Positions 16,377 to 24,824 of a DNA stretch of 64,000 nt are shown here, piece by piece (the first letter of the stretch is position 1; each line of letters begins with the position of its first letter). The stretch is from Nocardioides baculatus (lineage in GTDB: Bacteria > Actinomycetota > Actinomycetes > Propionibacteriales > Nocardioidaceae), in NCBI RefSeq assembly GCF_016735675.1, contig NZ_JAERSG010000008.1, forward strand, positions 1 through 64,000, written 5' to 3'. Below the pieces are notes generated by a model. It saw only the letters and a program-made list of their open reading frames with translations, was not told where the DNA came from and did not search any database. Both the position numbers and the translations under genes were made by a program.

Positions 16377-17557
16377 GAGGTCCACGGTATCCACGCCCGT
16401 ACGGCGTAGCCGCCGGTGCCGTCGACCCCGTGGGTGATCCGGCCGCCGGCCAGCTCGGCGCGCTCGGCGAGGCCGATCAGGCCCAGACCCGACGCGGGGA
16501 GGGCGGGCCGTGCCACCGGGCCCACGGGCGCCGCGTTCCGTACGGCGATCACGAGCCCGTCGTCCGGGGTGCCCGCGAGGTCGACGGTCACGGCCGTCCC
16601 GGTCGCGTGCTTGCGGACGTTGGTCAGCGCCTCCTGCACGATCCGGAAGGCCGTACGACCGGTGGCCGCCGGCACCTCGTCCGCGACCCGGTTCGAGAGG
16701 CGTACGCGCATCCCGCCGGCCGCCTCCTCGGCCACCAGCCCGGCGATGTCGTCGATGCCGGGCTGCGGTCGCTCCGGCGTCCCGTCGACCGGTTGCATCG
16801 GGTCACGCAGCACGCCCAGCAGCGCCCGGAGGTCGCTCAGCGCGCGCTGGGCGTTGTCCTCGATCGAGCGGGCCGCGGCGGTGCGCTCGTCGTCCGACAG
16901 GTCGGTGCGATAGCTCAGCGTCCCGGCGTTCATCGCCACGAGCGAGATCCGGTGGGCGAGCACGTCGTGCATCTCGCGCGCGATCCGGGTGCGCTCGGCC
17001 GCCCGCGCCTGGGCCACGCGGGCGACCTGCTCGCGCTCGGCGGTCAGCGCCCGGTCACGGTAGGAGTCGACGAGCTGGCGCTGCGAGGACATCGCGTAGC
17101 CGGTGGCGACGAGGATGCCGACGACGAGGAAGCCGAAGGCTGCCGACACCCACAGCGGCAGGGCGTCGTCGCCGATGCCGATCCGCTCGAGCACGACGCC
17201 GGCGAGGACGTTGAGCAGCCCGATGACGGCGACCAGCCGCCACCGCCGGCGCGCAGCCAGGGAACCGATGATCCACGAGGCCGGGCCGGACGCGGTGGCG
17301 GAGACGAAGGAGAAGGCGGTCAGGAGGCCAGCGACCAGCACCGGGCGCCGGTGCCGCCAGCGGATCAGCCCGAACGACACCAGTCCCAGGATCGGGTCGC
17401 CGACCAGGAACCACATCAGCCTCGCGTCGGTCTCCCGCTCGCCGGCGCTGATGAGAGGTGAGCCCCAGACGACCAGGCTGATGAGCACCGCCAGCCCGTA
17501 GCGCCAGGCGACCGCGAGACGCCCGCTGCGCTGGGCGGGCCAGTCCGGGTCGCTCAT
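16373..17557 (-). CDS. Sensor histidine kinase (HisKA_3 family)
   Basis: Membrane kinase of 394 residues with four to five membrane segments in residues 15-155, phosphoacceptor His197 in REMHDVLAHRIS, and an ATPase domain with EALTNVRKHA and SGLGLIGLAERAEL. There is little extracellular sequence. The ATG at 17555-17557 follows TACGCT by six bases. Its gene faces away from the ABC exporter genes across 138 bases, the classic layout of a kinase/regulator that adjusts an efflux or lipid transporter. Confidence 0.93.
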   Translation of the reverse strand: MSDPDWPAQRSGRLAVAWRYGLAVLISLVVWGSPLISAGERETDARLMWFLVGDPILGLVSFGLIRWRHRRPVLVAGLLTAFSFVSATASGPASWIIGSLAARRRWRLVAVIGLLNVLAGVVLERIGIGDDALPLWVSAAFGFLVVGILVATGYAMSSQRQLVDSYRDRALTAEREQVARVAQARAAERTRIAREMHDVLAHRISLVAMNAGTLSYRTDLSDDERTAAARSIEDNAQRALSDLRALLGVLRDPMQPVDGTPERPQPGIDDIAGLVAEEAAGGMRVRLSNRVADEVPAATGRTAFRIVQEALTNVRKHATGTAVTVDLAGTPDDGLVIAVRNAAPVGPVARPALPASGLGLIGLAERAELAGGRITHGVDGTGGYAVRAWIPWTS

Positions 17558-17563
17558 GCCACG

Positions 17564-17569
17564 AGCGTA
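17564..17569 (-). promoter_or_regulatory. -10 hexamer, leaderless promoter of the kinase/regulator pair
   Basis: TACGCT on the minus strand, six bases before the kinase ATG. The remaining bases to 17695 contain GTCCG repeats (17572-17598) that could be regulator contacts. Confidence 0.45.
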
Positions 17570-17695
17570 GGTCCGGAAGGTCCGACGGGACGTCCGACCA
17601 AGGTGTCGTCCTGCTCCGCGGGTCGATACCTGGGGTGGACCCGGCCGAGCCCGGAGCCCGATGTCCGGGCCGCTCGGCCCGCGCAGGCTGGAGCC

Positions 17696-18592
17696 ATGAT
17701 CACCATCGAGAACCTCACCAAGCGCTACGGCGGCTTCACCGCCGTGGACGACATCTCCTTCGAGGTGCGTCCCGGCAGCGTCGTCGGCTTCCTCGGGCCT
17801 AACGGCGCCGGCAAGTCGACCGCGATGCGGATGATGACCGGCCTCACGCCGCCCACCTCCGGCCGGGCCACTCTCCTCGGACAGACCTACCGCGAGGTCC
17901 ACAACCCCGGCCGCCAGGTCGGCGTCATGCTCGACGCGTCGGCGCAGCACCCGGGTCGTACGGGTCGCGAGGTGCTGCGCGTCGCCGCGGTCTCCATCGG
18001 GGTGTCGAAGGCGCGCGTCGACGAGGTGCTCGGCCTCGTCGGGCTCACCGAGGAGGAGGCGGGCCGCCGGGTCCGCAACTACTCCCTCGGCATGCGCCAG
18101 CGGCTCGGCATCGCCGCCGCCCTGCTGGGCGAGCCGCAGGTCCTGATCCTGGACGAGCCGGCCAACGGCCTCGACCCGCAGGGCATCCACTGGATGCGCG
18201 GGCTGCTGCGGCGCTTCGCCGACGGCGGCGGCACCGTGCTGCTGTCGAGCCACCTGCTCCACGAGGTGCAGATCGTGGCCGACGACCTGGTGATGATCGG
18301 CCGCGGCCGCATCGTGGCGATGGGCTCCAAGGAGGAGCTGCTCAGCCGCGGCGGCACGACGGTGCGCTCCACCGACGACGTACGCCTCGCCTCCCTCCTC
18401 GAGCGCGCGGACGTCCCGGTCACGAAGATCGGATCGGGGCTCGTCGTGGACGCCGAGCCCGGTGTGGTCGGGCGGATCGCCGCCGACGAGCGGGTCGTGC
18501 TCCTCGAGCTGCGGTCCGGGGGCTCCGAAGGCCTCGAAGAGATGTTCCTCGGCCTCACGGCCGCCACCTCGCGCGAAGGAGACGCAGCATGA
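17696..18592 (+). CDS. ABC transporter ATP-binding protein
   Basis: ATPase of 298 residues for an export-type ABC transporter. Walker A is GPNGAGKST, the signature is YSLGMRQRL, Walker B is VLILDEP and the switch His is in LLSSHLL. The last 80 residues form the extra domain common in ABC-2-type ATPases of the antibiotic and lantibiotic immunity class. The ATG at 17696 has GGAG nearby. It overlaps the permease gene by four bases (ATGA). Confidence 0.95.
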   Translation: MITIENLTKRYGGFTAVDDISFEVRPGSVVGFLGPNGAGKSTAMRMMTGLTPPTSGRATLLGQTYREVHNPGRQVGVMLDASAQHPGRTGREVLRVAAVSIGVSKARVDEVLGLVGLTEEEAGRRVRNYSLGMRQRLGIAAALLGEPQVLILDEPANGLDPQGIHWMRGLLRRFADGGGTVLLSSHLLHEVQIVADDLVMIGRGRIVAMGSKEELLSRGGTTVRSTDDVRLASLLERADVPVTKIGSGLVVDAEPGVVGRIAADERVVLLELRSGGSEGLEEMFLGLTAATSREGDAA

Positions 18593-19398
18593 GCACCACC
18601 TCGTTGGGCACCGACACCACACCCGTCGTCGGCGGCCGCGCCGCCGCACCGACGCCGACGCCGCTGGCCGGCCAGCCCGGCGTGCCGTTCTCGCGGACGT
18701 ACCGTGCGGAGCTGCGCAAGATGGTCGACACCCGCTCCGGGCGCTGGATGGTCATCGTGATGGCCGCCGCGGCGGCCCTCATCCTCGCCGGCTTCGTCAT
18801 CTGGGGTCCAGCCGAGGACGCGTCCTTCCGCGGCCTGCTCGGCCTCGCGACACTGCCGCTCGCGATGCTCCTGCCGATCATCGGCGTGATGGCCGCCACC
18901 GCCGAGTGGTCGCAGCGCACCGGGCTGGTGACCTTCGTCCTCGAGCCACGACGCGGACGCGTCGTGCTGGCCAAGGCCCTCGGCGCCCTCAGCCTCGCCG
19001 TCGTGGTGCTGGCCGCGGCCGTCGCCGCGTCGGCGCTCGCCAACGTCACCGGCGGCACCGGCGAGTGGGACATGACCGCGGCCATCGCCGGGGGCACCGT
19101 CCTCGCGCTGCTGGTCTACGTGCTGCAGGGCGTGGCGTTCGGGCTGCTGTTCCTCAACACCCCGGTCGCCATCGTCTCGGTGCTGGTGCTCCCGACCGTC
19201 TGGTCGATCGCCACGACGGCCATCACGTCGCTCCAGGACGTCGGCCGGTGGCTCAACCTCGACACCGTCACGGGCCCGCTCTTCGAGGGCGAGATGGCCG
19301 GCCAGGACTGGGCACGCCTCGCGACGTCCGCCGCGGTCTGGGTGCTGCTGCCCCTGGCCATCGGCACCTGGCGGGTCCTGCACCGCGAGGTGAAGTAG
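18589..19398 (+). CDS. ABC transporter permease (ABC-2 type)
   Basis: Membrane subunit of 269 residues with six predicted helices. After a short Thr/Pro-rich N-terminus comes the ABC-2 hallmark TYRAELRKMVDTRSGRW just before helix one. The middle has TAEWSQRTGLVTFVLEPRRGRVVLAK, typical of this group. It pairs with the ATPase encoded in overlap. Substrate unknown; the divergent two-component system suggests a stress or envelope role. Confidence 0.93.
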   Translation: MSTTSLGTDTTPVVGGRAAAPTPTPLAGQPGVPFSRTYRAELRKMVDTRSGRWMVIVMAAAAALILAGFVIWGPAEDASFRGLLGLATLPLAMLLPIIGVMAATAEWSQRTGLVTFVLEPRRGRVVLAKALGALSLAVVVLAAAVAASALANVTGGTGEWDMTAAIAGGTVLALLVYVLQGVAFGLLFLNTPVAIVSVLVLPTVWSIATTAITSLQDVGRWLNLDTVTGPLFEGEMAGQDWARLATSAAVWVLLPLAIGTWRVLHREVK

Positions 19399-19413
19399 CC
19401 CTCATCCAGCCGG

Positions 19414-19668
19414 TCACCAGGGGACGTCGATCTCGACCTCTCCGGTGGCGACCCGGGCCGCCTGCCCGCCCATGGTGACCACGTCGCCGGGGGCGAGCTG
19501 GCGGCCCCGGCGCGTCTCGACCTCCCCGTTGACCAGGACGCCGCCGTCGGCGATCACCGGCTTGGCCTCGGCCCCGGACTCGACGAGGTTGGCGAGCTTG
19601 AGGAACTGCCCGAGCCGGATCGACTCGTCACGGATCGATACGTCGACGGGCTCGGGTCCGGGGGTCAT
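19414..19668 (-). CDS. S4-domain RNA-binding protein
   Basis: Small protein of 84 residues made up almost wholly of an S4 RNA-binding domain (IRLGQFLKLANLVESGAEAK, GGVLVNGEVETRRGRQL, GDVV). It resembles the YbcJ/RlbA group. I prefer the ATG at 19668 over the TTG at 19680, which adds four residues without a ribosome site. Single gene converging on the permease gene. Confidence 0.85.
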   Translation of the reverse strand: MTPGPEPVDVSIRDESIRLGQFLKLANLVESGAEAKPVIADGGVLVNGEVETRRGRQLAPGDVVTMGGQAARVATGEVEIDVPW

Positions 19669-19690
19669 GGGTCCAGTCAACCAGTTCGCC

Positions 19691-19696
19691 TAGGGT
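19691..19696 (+). promoter_or_regulatory. -10 hexamer upstream of the PLD-like gene
   Basis: TAGGGT with eight bases to the GTG at 19705, giving a transcript with almost no leader. Confidence 0.4.
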
Positions 19697-19704
19697 GGCT
19701 GACC

Positions 19705-20901
19705 GTGCGGACTCGACGCTGGATCACCCTGCTCGCTGCCGGCCTCCTGGGGCTGGCGCTGCTGAGCACGTCCACCACGACAGCCGCCGGCGAGACGGCC
19801 GCGGCCCGCGGGAAGTCCGGGTGCTTCGCCGACTCCGGGGTCGAGGTCTGCTTCACCTCTCCCCCGACGGTGCCTGCCGACCCGACGGTCCTCGGCCGGG
19901 CGAGCACGCTCTTCGACTCGGCCGGTCCGGGCGACACGATCCGGGTCGCGATGTTCCGCTGGGACATCAAGCCGCCGACCGACGCGCTCCTCGCCGCCCA
20001 GCGGCGGGGCGCGGTCGTCTACCTCGTCGGCGACGACGACCTCCGGCTCAACCGCCACGGTCGCCGGCTGATCGCGGGCCTGGAGGAGCAGGACCCGGAC
20101 CGGAAGAACGTCACCATCTGCGACGGCGCCTGCCTGCCGTGGCGCGCGCCCGGCCCCTACCCCGACAGCCAGGACGTGCAGCACCTGAAGTTCTACCTGA
20201 CCGAGATCGGCGGCGTGCAGTCCTTCATCACGTCCTCGGCGAACCTCGAGGACCGGCAGTACCGGCAGTACAACTCGATGCTCAAGATCGACGACCCCGG
20301 CCTCTACGCCTTCGGCCTCGACTACTTCGCGCGGCTCGAGGCGCAGAGCACGAAGGCCGGCGGGACGCGCTGGTCCGACAAGGACAAGGTCTGGTCCGAC
20401 GGACCGGTCACCGCGGCCGTCTACCCCACCCGCACCGACCTGCTGCTGTCCACGCTGAAGGACCTCTCCTGCCCGAAGGGGTCGCGGGTCTCGGCGATGT
20501 TCGCGGTCATCCAGCGCGACGACGTACGCCGTCAGCTGGCGCGGCTGTCGAAGGCGGGCTGCAAGGTCCGGATCGTCACCTCGCGCGACACGGTGGAGAA
20601 CTGGATGGAGTCGCCGCAGCCGACCGGCGACATCCCGGACAACCGCGTGAAGACCGTGCTCACCCACGACAAGATGCTCGTCGCGCATGCGGGCTTCCGG
20701 GGCAAGGTGCGCGACCTCGTCGTGACCGGGACGTCCAACACCACCTGCGGCGGCCTGCTCTACAACGACGAGGTGATGGTGCGCATCATCGGCAACCGGT
20801 GGCTGCACGACCAGTACCTCGCGCACTTCGACGACGCGTTCGCGCACGGCTTCCAGGGGAGGTCACGCGTCATGCCCGTGATGAAGCCCTGCCGTCGGTA
20901 G
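19705..20901 (+). CDS. Secreted phospholipase D-like protein
   Basis: Exported protein of 398 residues: basic start MRTRR, hydrophobic core, cleavage near AAG. It has two PLD repeats. The first shows QHLKFYL then SSANLED (about residues 160-195). The second shows HDKMLVAH then TGTSNTT (about 318-350). Both keep His and Lys of HxK(x)4D, but the Asp is replaced by Glu in the first and by His in the second. Six or more Cys suggest disulfides. A phosphodiesterase on lipids or nucleic acids is possible; the altered Asp positions make activity uncertain. Confidence 0.8.
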   Translation: MRTRRWITLLAAGLLGLALLSTSTTTAAGETAAARGKSGCFADSGVEVCFTSPPTVPADPTVLGRASTLFDSAGPGDTIRVAMFRWDIKPPTDALLAAQRRGAVVYLVGDDDLRLNRHGRRLIAGLEEQDPDRKNVTICDGACLPWRAPGPYPDSQDVQHLKFYLTEIGGVQSFITSSANLEDRQYRQYNSMLKIDDPGLYAFGLDYFARLEAQSTKAGGTRWSDKDKVWSDGPVTAAVYPTRTDLLLSTLKDLSCPKGSRVSAMFAVIQRDDVRRQLARLSKAGCKVRIVTSRDTVENWMESPQPTGDIPDNRVKTVLTHDKMLVAHAGFRGKVRDLVVTGTSNTTCGGLLYNDEVMVRIIGNRWLHDQYLAHFDDAFAHGFQGRSRVMPVMKPCRR

Positions 20902-20907
20902 CGGCTC

Positions 20908-22179
20908 TCAGACCACCAGGCTCACCGCGTGGATCACCACGCCGACCAGCCCGCCGACGATGGTGCCGTTGATCCGGATGAACTGCAGGTCGCGGCCGAC
21001 GTGCAGCTCGATGCGGCGGGCGGCCTCCTTGCCGTCCCAGCGCTCGATGGTGTGCGTGATGACGGTGGTCAGCTCGGCGCCGTAGCGCGCGATCATGAAG
21101 ACGGCGACATCGGCGGCGGTGCGGTCGAGCCGCTCGCGGAGGCCGGCGTCCTCGCGCAGCCGGCCGGAGAACAGGTTGAGCTCCTCGAGCAGACGACGGC
21201 GTACGGCGCCCTCGGGGTCGCGGACCGAGCCGAGCAGCGCGGACCGCATCGCCTTCCACAGCGAGATCGCGGTGGTCACGACCTGCGGGTGCTCGAGCAG
21301 CCGGTTCTTGAACCCCTCGGCGCGGTCCATCGTCTCGCGGTCGTTGAGCAGGTCGTGGGCGAGCTGGCCGAGCATCGAGTCGAGCGCCTCGCGCGCGCGG
21401 TGGTGGGGGTCGTCGCGGATATCCTCGACCCACTGGACCGCCTCGAAGTGGATGCGCGTGGTGACGGCGTCGTTGAGCTTGGGCGGCGCCCACCACGGGG
21501 CACGCTCGCCGAGGACCCGCGCGAACGTGTCGGGGTTGTCGACCAGCCAGCGGTGCATCTCCTCGACGACGAGGTCGACGACGCCGTGGTGCAGGTCGTC
21601 GCGCAGGACCTCCATCAGCGTGGTGCCGAGCAGCGGTGAGATCGGCTCCTCCCGGAACCGCGGCACGAACGCCTCGGTGACCAGGTCGGCGATGTGGTCG
21701 TCGCGCACGTTGCCCAGCGCGATGGCCGCCACGTCGGAGACCTCGTCGACCACCCGGCGGGCGTTGGCCGGGTCGCTGAGCCAGTCACCGACCCGGGCGG
21801 AGATCGTCGCCGCCGCGACCCGCTCGCGGATCACCGCCTCCTGGAGGAAGTTCTCGCCGACGAACTCCTCGAGGCCCTTGCCGAGCTCGTCCTTGCGGCG
21901 CGGGATCAGCGCCGTGTGCGGGATCGGCAGGCCCAGCGGGTGCTTGAAGAGCGCGGTGACGGCGAACCAGTCGGCGATCGCGCCGACCATCGACGCCTCG
22001 GCGCCCGCGTTGACGAAGCCCCAGAAGCCGTCGCGCCCCAGCGTGGCGACGTACACGCAGGCGGCGAGCAGCAGCAGGCCGACCGCGACCGTACGCATCT
22101 GGCGCAGGCCGCGCCGCCGGGCCTCGTCCGCGCCCGGGTCGGGCGTGATGAGGGAGATGGTGGGCTGCGGCTGGGACAT
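20908..22179 (-). CDS. DUF445-family membrane protein
   Basis: Protein of 423 residues anchored by an N-terminal membrane segment (about 28-45) and a second hydrophobic stretch at the C-terminus (IVGGLVGVVIHAVSLVV). AEASMVGAIADWFAVTALFKHPLGLPIPHTALIP is the family's most conserved block, present in full. The long middle is helical and charged. DUF445 proteins have no settled function. It converges with the PLD-like gene (six bases between stops) and diverges from the nucleotidyltransferase gene. Confidence 0.88.
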   Translation of the reverse strand: MSQPQPTISLITPDPGADEARRRGLRQMRTVAVGLLLLAACVYVATLGRDGFWGFVNAGAEASMVGAIADWFAVTALFKHPLGLPIPHTALIPRRKDELGKGLEEFVGENFLQEAVIRERVAAATISARVGDWLSDPANARRVVDEVSDVAAIALGNVRDDHIADLVTEAFVPRFREEPISPLLGTTLMEVLRDDLHHGVVDLVVEEMHRWLVDNPDTFARVLGERAPWWAPPKLNDAVTTRIHFEAVQWVEDIRDDPHHRAREALDSMLGQLAHDLLNDRETMDRAEGFKNRLLEHPQVVTTAISLWKAMRSALLGSVRDPEGAVRRRLLEELNLFSGRLREDAGLRERLDRTAADVAVFMIARYGAELTTVITHTIERWDGKEAARRIELHVGRDLQFIRINGTIVGGLVGVVIHAVSLVV

Positions 22180-22205
22180 ACCGCCAGCGTGCCAGAATGC
22201 CGCGC

Positions 22206-22601
22206 ATGCCTCGCACCGTGATCACCTTCGGCACGTTCGACGTCTTCCACGTCGGGCACCTGCGCGTGCTGGAGCGCGCTGCCGCCCTGGGCGACCGCCT
22301 GGTGGTCGGCGTCTCGGCCGACGCGCTCAACGAGCGCAAGAAGGGCCGCGCCCCGATCTTCAGCCAGCGTGAGCGGCTCGCGATCGTGGGTGCCCTCAAG
22401 GTCGTCGACGAGGTCTTCGTCGAGGAGAGCCTGGAGCTCAAGCGCGACTACGTCGTCGAGCACGGCGCCGACGTGCTGGTGATGGGCGACGACTGGGCCG
22501 GCAAGTTCGACGAGCTGGGTGACGTCTGCGAGGTCGTCTACCTCGAGCGGACGCCGGCCATCTCCACCACGGCGATCATCGAGCACATAGCGGACCTCTG
22601 A
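22206..22601 (+). CDS. Cytidylyltransferase-like protein (TagD family)
   Basis: Nucleotidyltransferase of 131 residues. GTFDVFHVGHLRVL carries the HxGH catalytic motif and RTPAISTTAII the ISTT motif, both as in glycerol-3-phosphate cytidylyltransferase. The middle has VVGVSADALNERKKGR. It probably makes a CDP-alcohol for a wall or capsule polymer, but adenylyl transfer to another phosphate cannot be excluded. ATG at 22206; another in-frame ATG lies nine bases upstream. Confidence 0.85.
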   Translation: MPRTVITFGTFDVFHVGHLRVLERAAALGDRLVVGVSADALNERKKGRAPIFSQRERLAIVGALKVVDEVFVEESLELKRDYVVEHGADVLVMGDDWAGKFDELGDVCEVVYLERTPAISTTAIIEHIADL

Positions 22602-22612
22602 CCCCGGCGCGT

Positions 22613-22618
22613 TAGGGT
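22613..22618 (+). promoter_or_regulatory. -10 hexamer upstream of the secreted metalloprotease gene
   Basis: TAGGGT. Transcription would begin near 22625, leaving a short leader with the GAGGGG ribosome site before the ATG at 22649. Confidence 0.4.
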
Positions 22619-22648
22619 CGCTGCGAGATGTCGACCACGAGGGGAACC

Positions 22649-24190
22649 ATGCGCCGAATCGTCACCACTGCCGTCGCGGTGGCTCTGATGGGCGGGGCGC
22701 TCGCCGCGCCCGCCGTCGCCACCGACGACTCCCGGCCCGGCCGGCCGGAGGCGGGGTCCGCGCAGGCGTGGACCGTCCCCGGCGAGCAGACGGCACGGGG
22801 CGCCCTCGCCACCGCGCGACGCGTGGCGCGCGGCAACGCGCTGCCGCGCGACCCGGACATGACGATGGCGCTGCGCGACCTGTGGCGACGCAAGTCCGAG
22901 CTCCGTGGCAACGACCGACAGGCGGCCGGCGCGCTGCTGGCCCGCCCGTCCGACGGTGCGGCCGACCCGGAGAAGTTCGGCTACACGGTCCCCGAGGCGG
23001 CGCCGGTCTGCAACACGCGCCTCTGCGTGCACTACGTCGCCACCGGCACCGACGCGCCGCCGACGCCCGAGTGGCCGGGCCAGAGCCTGGCGGTGGTGGA
23101 CTCGGTGTGGACCACGATCGTCGACCAGCTCGGCTACCGTGCGCCGCTGACCGACGGCGTGCGCGGCGGCAGCCCGCTCTTCGACGTCTACCTCAAGGAC
23201 CTCGGCAACGGCCTCTACGGCTACTGCGTGCCGGAGAAGCGCGTCAAGAAGCGCACCGCGTCGGGCTACTGCGTGCTCGACAACGACTTCCGGGTCGAGC
23301 AGTTCCCGGACGCGACGCCGGAGCAGAACCTCCTCGTCACTGCCGGGCACGAGTTCTTCCACGCGGTCCAGTTCGCCTATGACTACGGCGAGGACCCGTG
23401 GATGGCGGAGTCGACGGCGACGTGGATGGAGGAGCGCATCGCCACCGACGTCAACGACAACCGCCAGTACCTCGGGGAGAGCCAGCTCTACGCTCCCTAC
23501 GTCCCGCTCGACACCTTCAGCAACAGCCGGAGCTTCCAGTACGGCAACTGGGTGTTCTGGGAGTACCTGTCGACCAAGTACGGCATCGACATCGTCCAGA
23601 AGGCCTGGCAGCAGGCCGGGTCGTTGAAGAAGGACGGCGGCAAGTACAGCATCACCGCCCTGCAGAAGATCCTGAAGAGGAAGGGCGGGCTGAAGAAGGT
23701 CTACGCGTCGTTCGTCGCCGGCAACCTCACGCCGGCCGTCAACTACCCCGAGGGCGCCGACTATCCCTACCCGAAGCTCGTCAACGGCAAGCGGCTGAGC
23801 AAGCACAAGGGGACCAAGCGCTTCTCGCGGTCGGTCAACCACCTCGCCTCCGCGTCCTACCTCTACGTCCCGGGCCGGGGCCTCTCGGGCCGGAAGTGGA
23901 AGCTGTCGGTCGCCGTCGACGGGCCCGCCAAGCGCACGTCGCCGTCCGCGGTCGTCGTGGTGCACCTGCGCGGCGGTGAGCGCCAGGTCCGCATGGTCCG
24001 GCTCAACCACGCCGGCAACGGCAGGACCCGCGTGGCATTCGACCGCCGCAAGGTGGCTGCGGTGTCCGTGTCGCTCGTCAACGGCTCGACGCGCTTCAGC
24101 TGCGGCCGCGGCACGCTGCTGGCCTGCCAGGGCAGGGCGATCGACGACAAGCTCCGCTTCAGCGTGACGGGTCGCGTCACCAAGAAGTAG
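22649..24190 (+). CDS. Secreted putative zinc metalloprotease (MXAN_6640-like)
   Basis: Exported protein of 513 residues from the ATG at 22649, which has a GAGGGG ribosome site and gives a clean signal peptide (MRRIVTTAVAVALMGG, cleavage near AVA). An ATG at 22628 would put seven extra residues ahead of it. The catalytic zinc motif is HEFFHAVQ at about residue 236, followed by WMAESTATWMEERI with the likely third ligand Glu. Paired Cys occur at CNTRLC and CVPEK/YCVLD. The last 150 residues are basic beta-rich sequence, perhaps a wall- or substrate-binding part. Substrate unknown. Confidence 0.82.
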   Translation: MRRIVTTAVAVALMGGALAAPAVATDDSRPGRPEAGSAQAWTVPGEQTARGALATARRVARGNALPRDPDMTMALRDLWRRKSELRGNDRQAAGALLARPSDGAADPEKFGYTVPEAAPVCNTRLCVHYVATGTDAPPTPEWPGQSLAVVDSVWTTIVDQLGYRAPLTDGVRGGSPLFDVYLKDLGNGLYGYCVPEKRVKKRTASGYCVLDNDFRVEQFPDATPEQNLLVTAGHEFFHAVQFAYDYGEDPWMAESTATWMEERIATDVNDNRQYLGESQLYAPYVPLDTFSNSRSFQYGNWVFWEYLSTKYGIDIVQKAWQQAGSLKKDGGKYSITALQKILKRKGGLKKVYASFVAGNLTPAVNYPEGADYPYPKLVNGKRLSKHKGTKRFSRSVNHLASASYLYVPGRGLSGRKWKLSVAVDGPAKRTSPSAVVVVHLRGGERQVRMVRLNHAGNGRTRVAFDRRKVAAVSVSLVNGSTRFSCGRGTLLACQGRAIDDKLRFSVTGRVTKK

Positions 24191-24196
24191 GGCGCC

Positions 24197-24796
24197 TCAC
24201 TGCTTCAGCGCCAGCAGGGCGTGGAGCGCGGCGACGCACTCCTCGACCAGCTCCGACACCTGGACCGGGCGTTCGCCGGTCGGCACCGCCGACCAGCTGA
24301 GCGCCCGGTCCTCGGTGTAGGCCCACCACGCGCGTACGACGTCGCGCTGGCGCTCCGGCACGTCGAGTGCCGCCACGACCCGGGCGGTGCTGCCGTCGCG
24401 CACCGACTCCATCACCTCGCTGACACGCGGGTCCGCGACGCCGTGGCCGTGCACGAGCGCGAGGTAGAAGTCGCGGCGGCGCTCGATCTGTTCGACCATC
24501 AGCCGGGTGATCATCTCGACCTGCTGCTCCCCCGGCAGGTCCTCGTCCGGCGCCGTCGTGCGCAGCATCCGGCGACCAGCCGCGGCGATGCAGGCGAGGT
24601 AGAAGTCGGTCTTGGTCGGGAAGTAGTGGAAGAGCAGCCCGCGCGAGATCCCCGCCTCCGCCGCCACGTCGTCCAGCGCGAGGTCCTGGATGGGCGTCTC
24701 GACGATCTTGGCCAGGCCGATCGCGACCAGCTGCCGGCGCCGGTCGTCGGCGCTCAGTCGTCGTCGTGCGGCGGGGGCTGACACACTGTTGAGCAT
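24197..24796 (-). CDS. TetR-family regulator of the acyl-CoA dehydrogenase operon
   Basis: Repressor of 199 residues. The N-terminal helix-turn-helix reads IQDLALDDVAAEAGISRGLLFHYFPTK in two halves; the ligand domain follows. The gene is divergent from the acyl-CoA dehydrogenase operon, with only 28 bases between. A 29-base perfect palindrome covers its start codon, so it should repress both itself and the operon. The inducer is probably an acyl-CoA or hydroxyacyl-CoA, by analogy. A GTG at 24784, still inside the palindrome, is an alternative start. Confidence 0.9.
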   Translation of the reverse strand: MLNSVSAPAARRRLSADDRRRQLVAIGLAKIVETPIQDLALDDVAAEAGISRGLLFHYFPTKTDFYLACIAAAGRRMLRTTAPDEDLPGEQQVEMITRLMVEQIERRRDFYLALVHGHGVADPRVSEVMESVRDGSTARVVAALDVPERQRDVVRAWWAYTEDRALSWSAVPTGERPVQVSELVEECVAALHALLALKQ

Positions 24797-24810
24797 TGCT
24801 CAACAGTGTG
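24782..24810. promoter_or_regulatory. TetR operator, 29-base perfect palindrome
   Basis: Arms CACACTGTTGAGCA and TGCTCAACAGTGTG around one central T, no mismatch in 14 pairs. It overlaps the first codons of the TetR gene and ends 14 bases before the acyl-CoA dehydrogenase ATG. Binding would block both transcripts. Confidence 0.88.
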
Positions 24811-24824
24811 CGAAGGTCAATGGC

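Noticed and set aside
17558-18649. Upstream extension of the kinase frame through the ABC ATPase gene
   Set aside because: The open frame continues on the minus strand but overlaps a clear plus-strand ATPase; the kinase starts at 17557.
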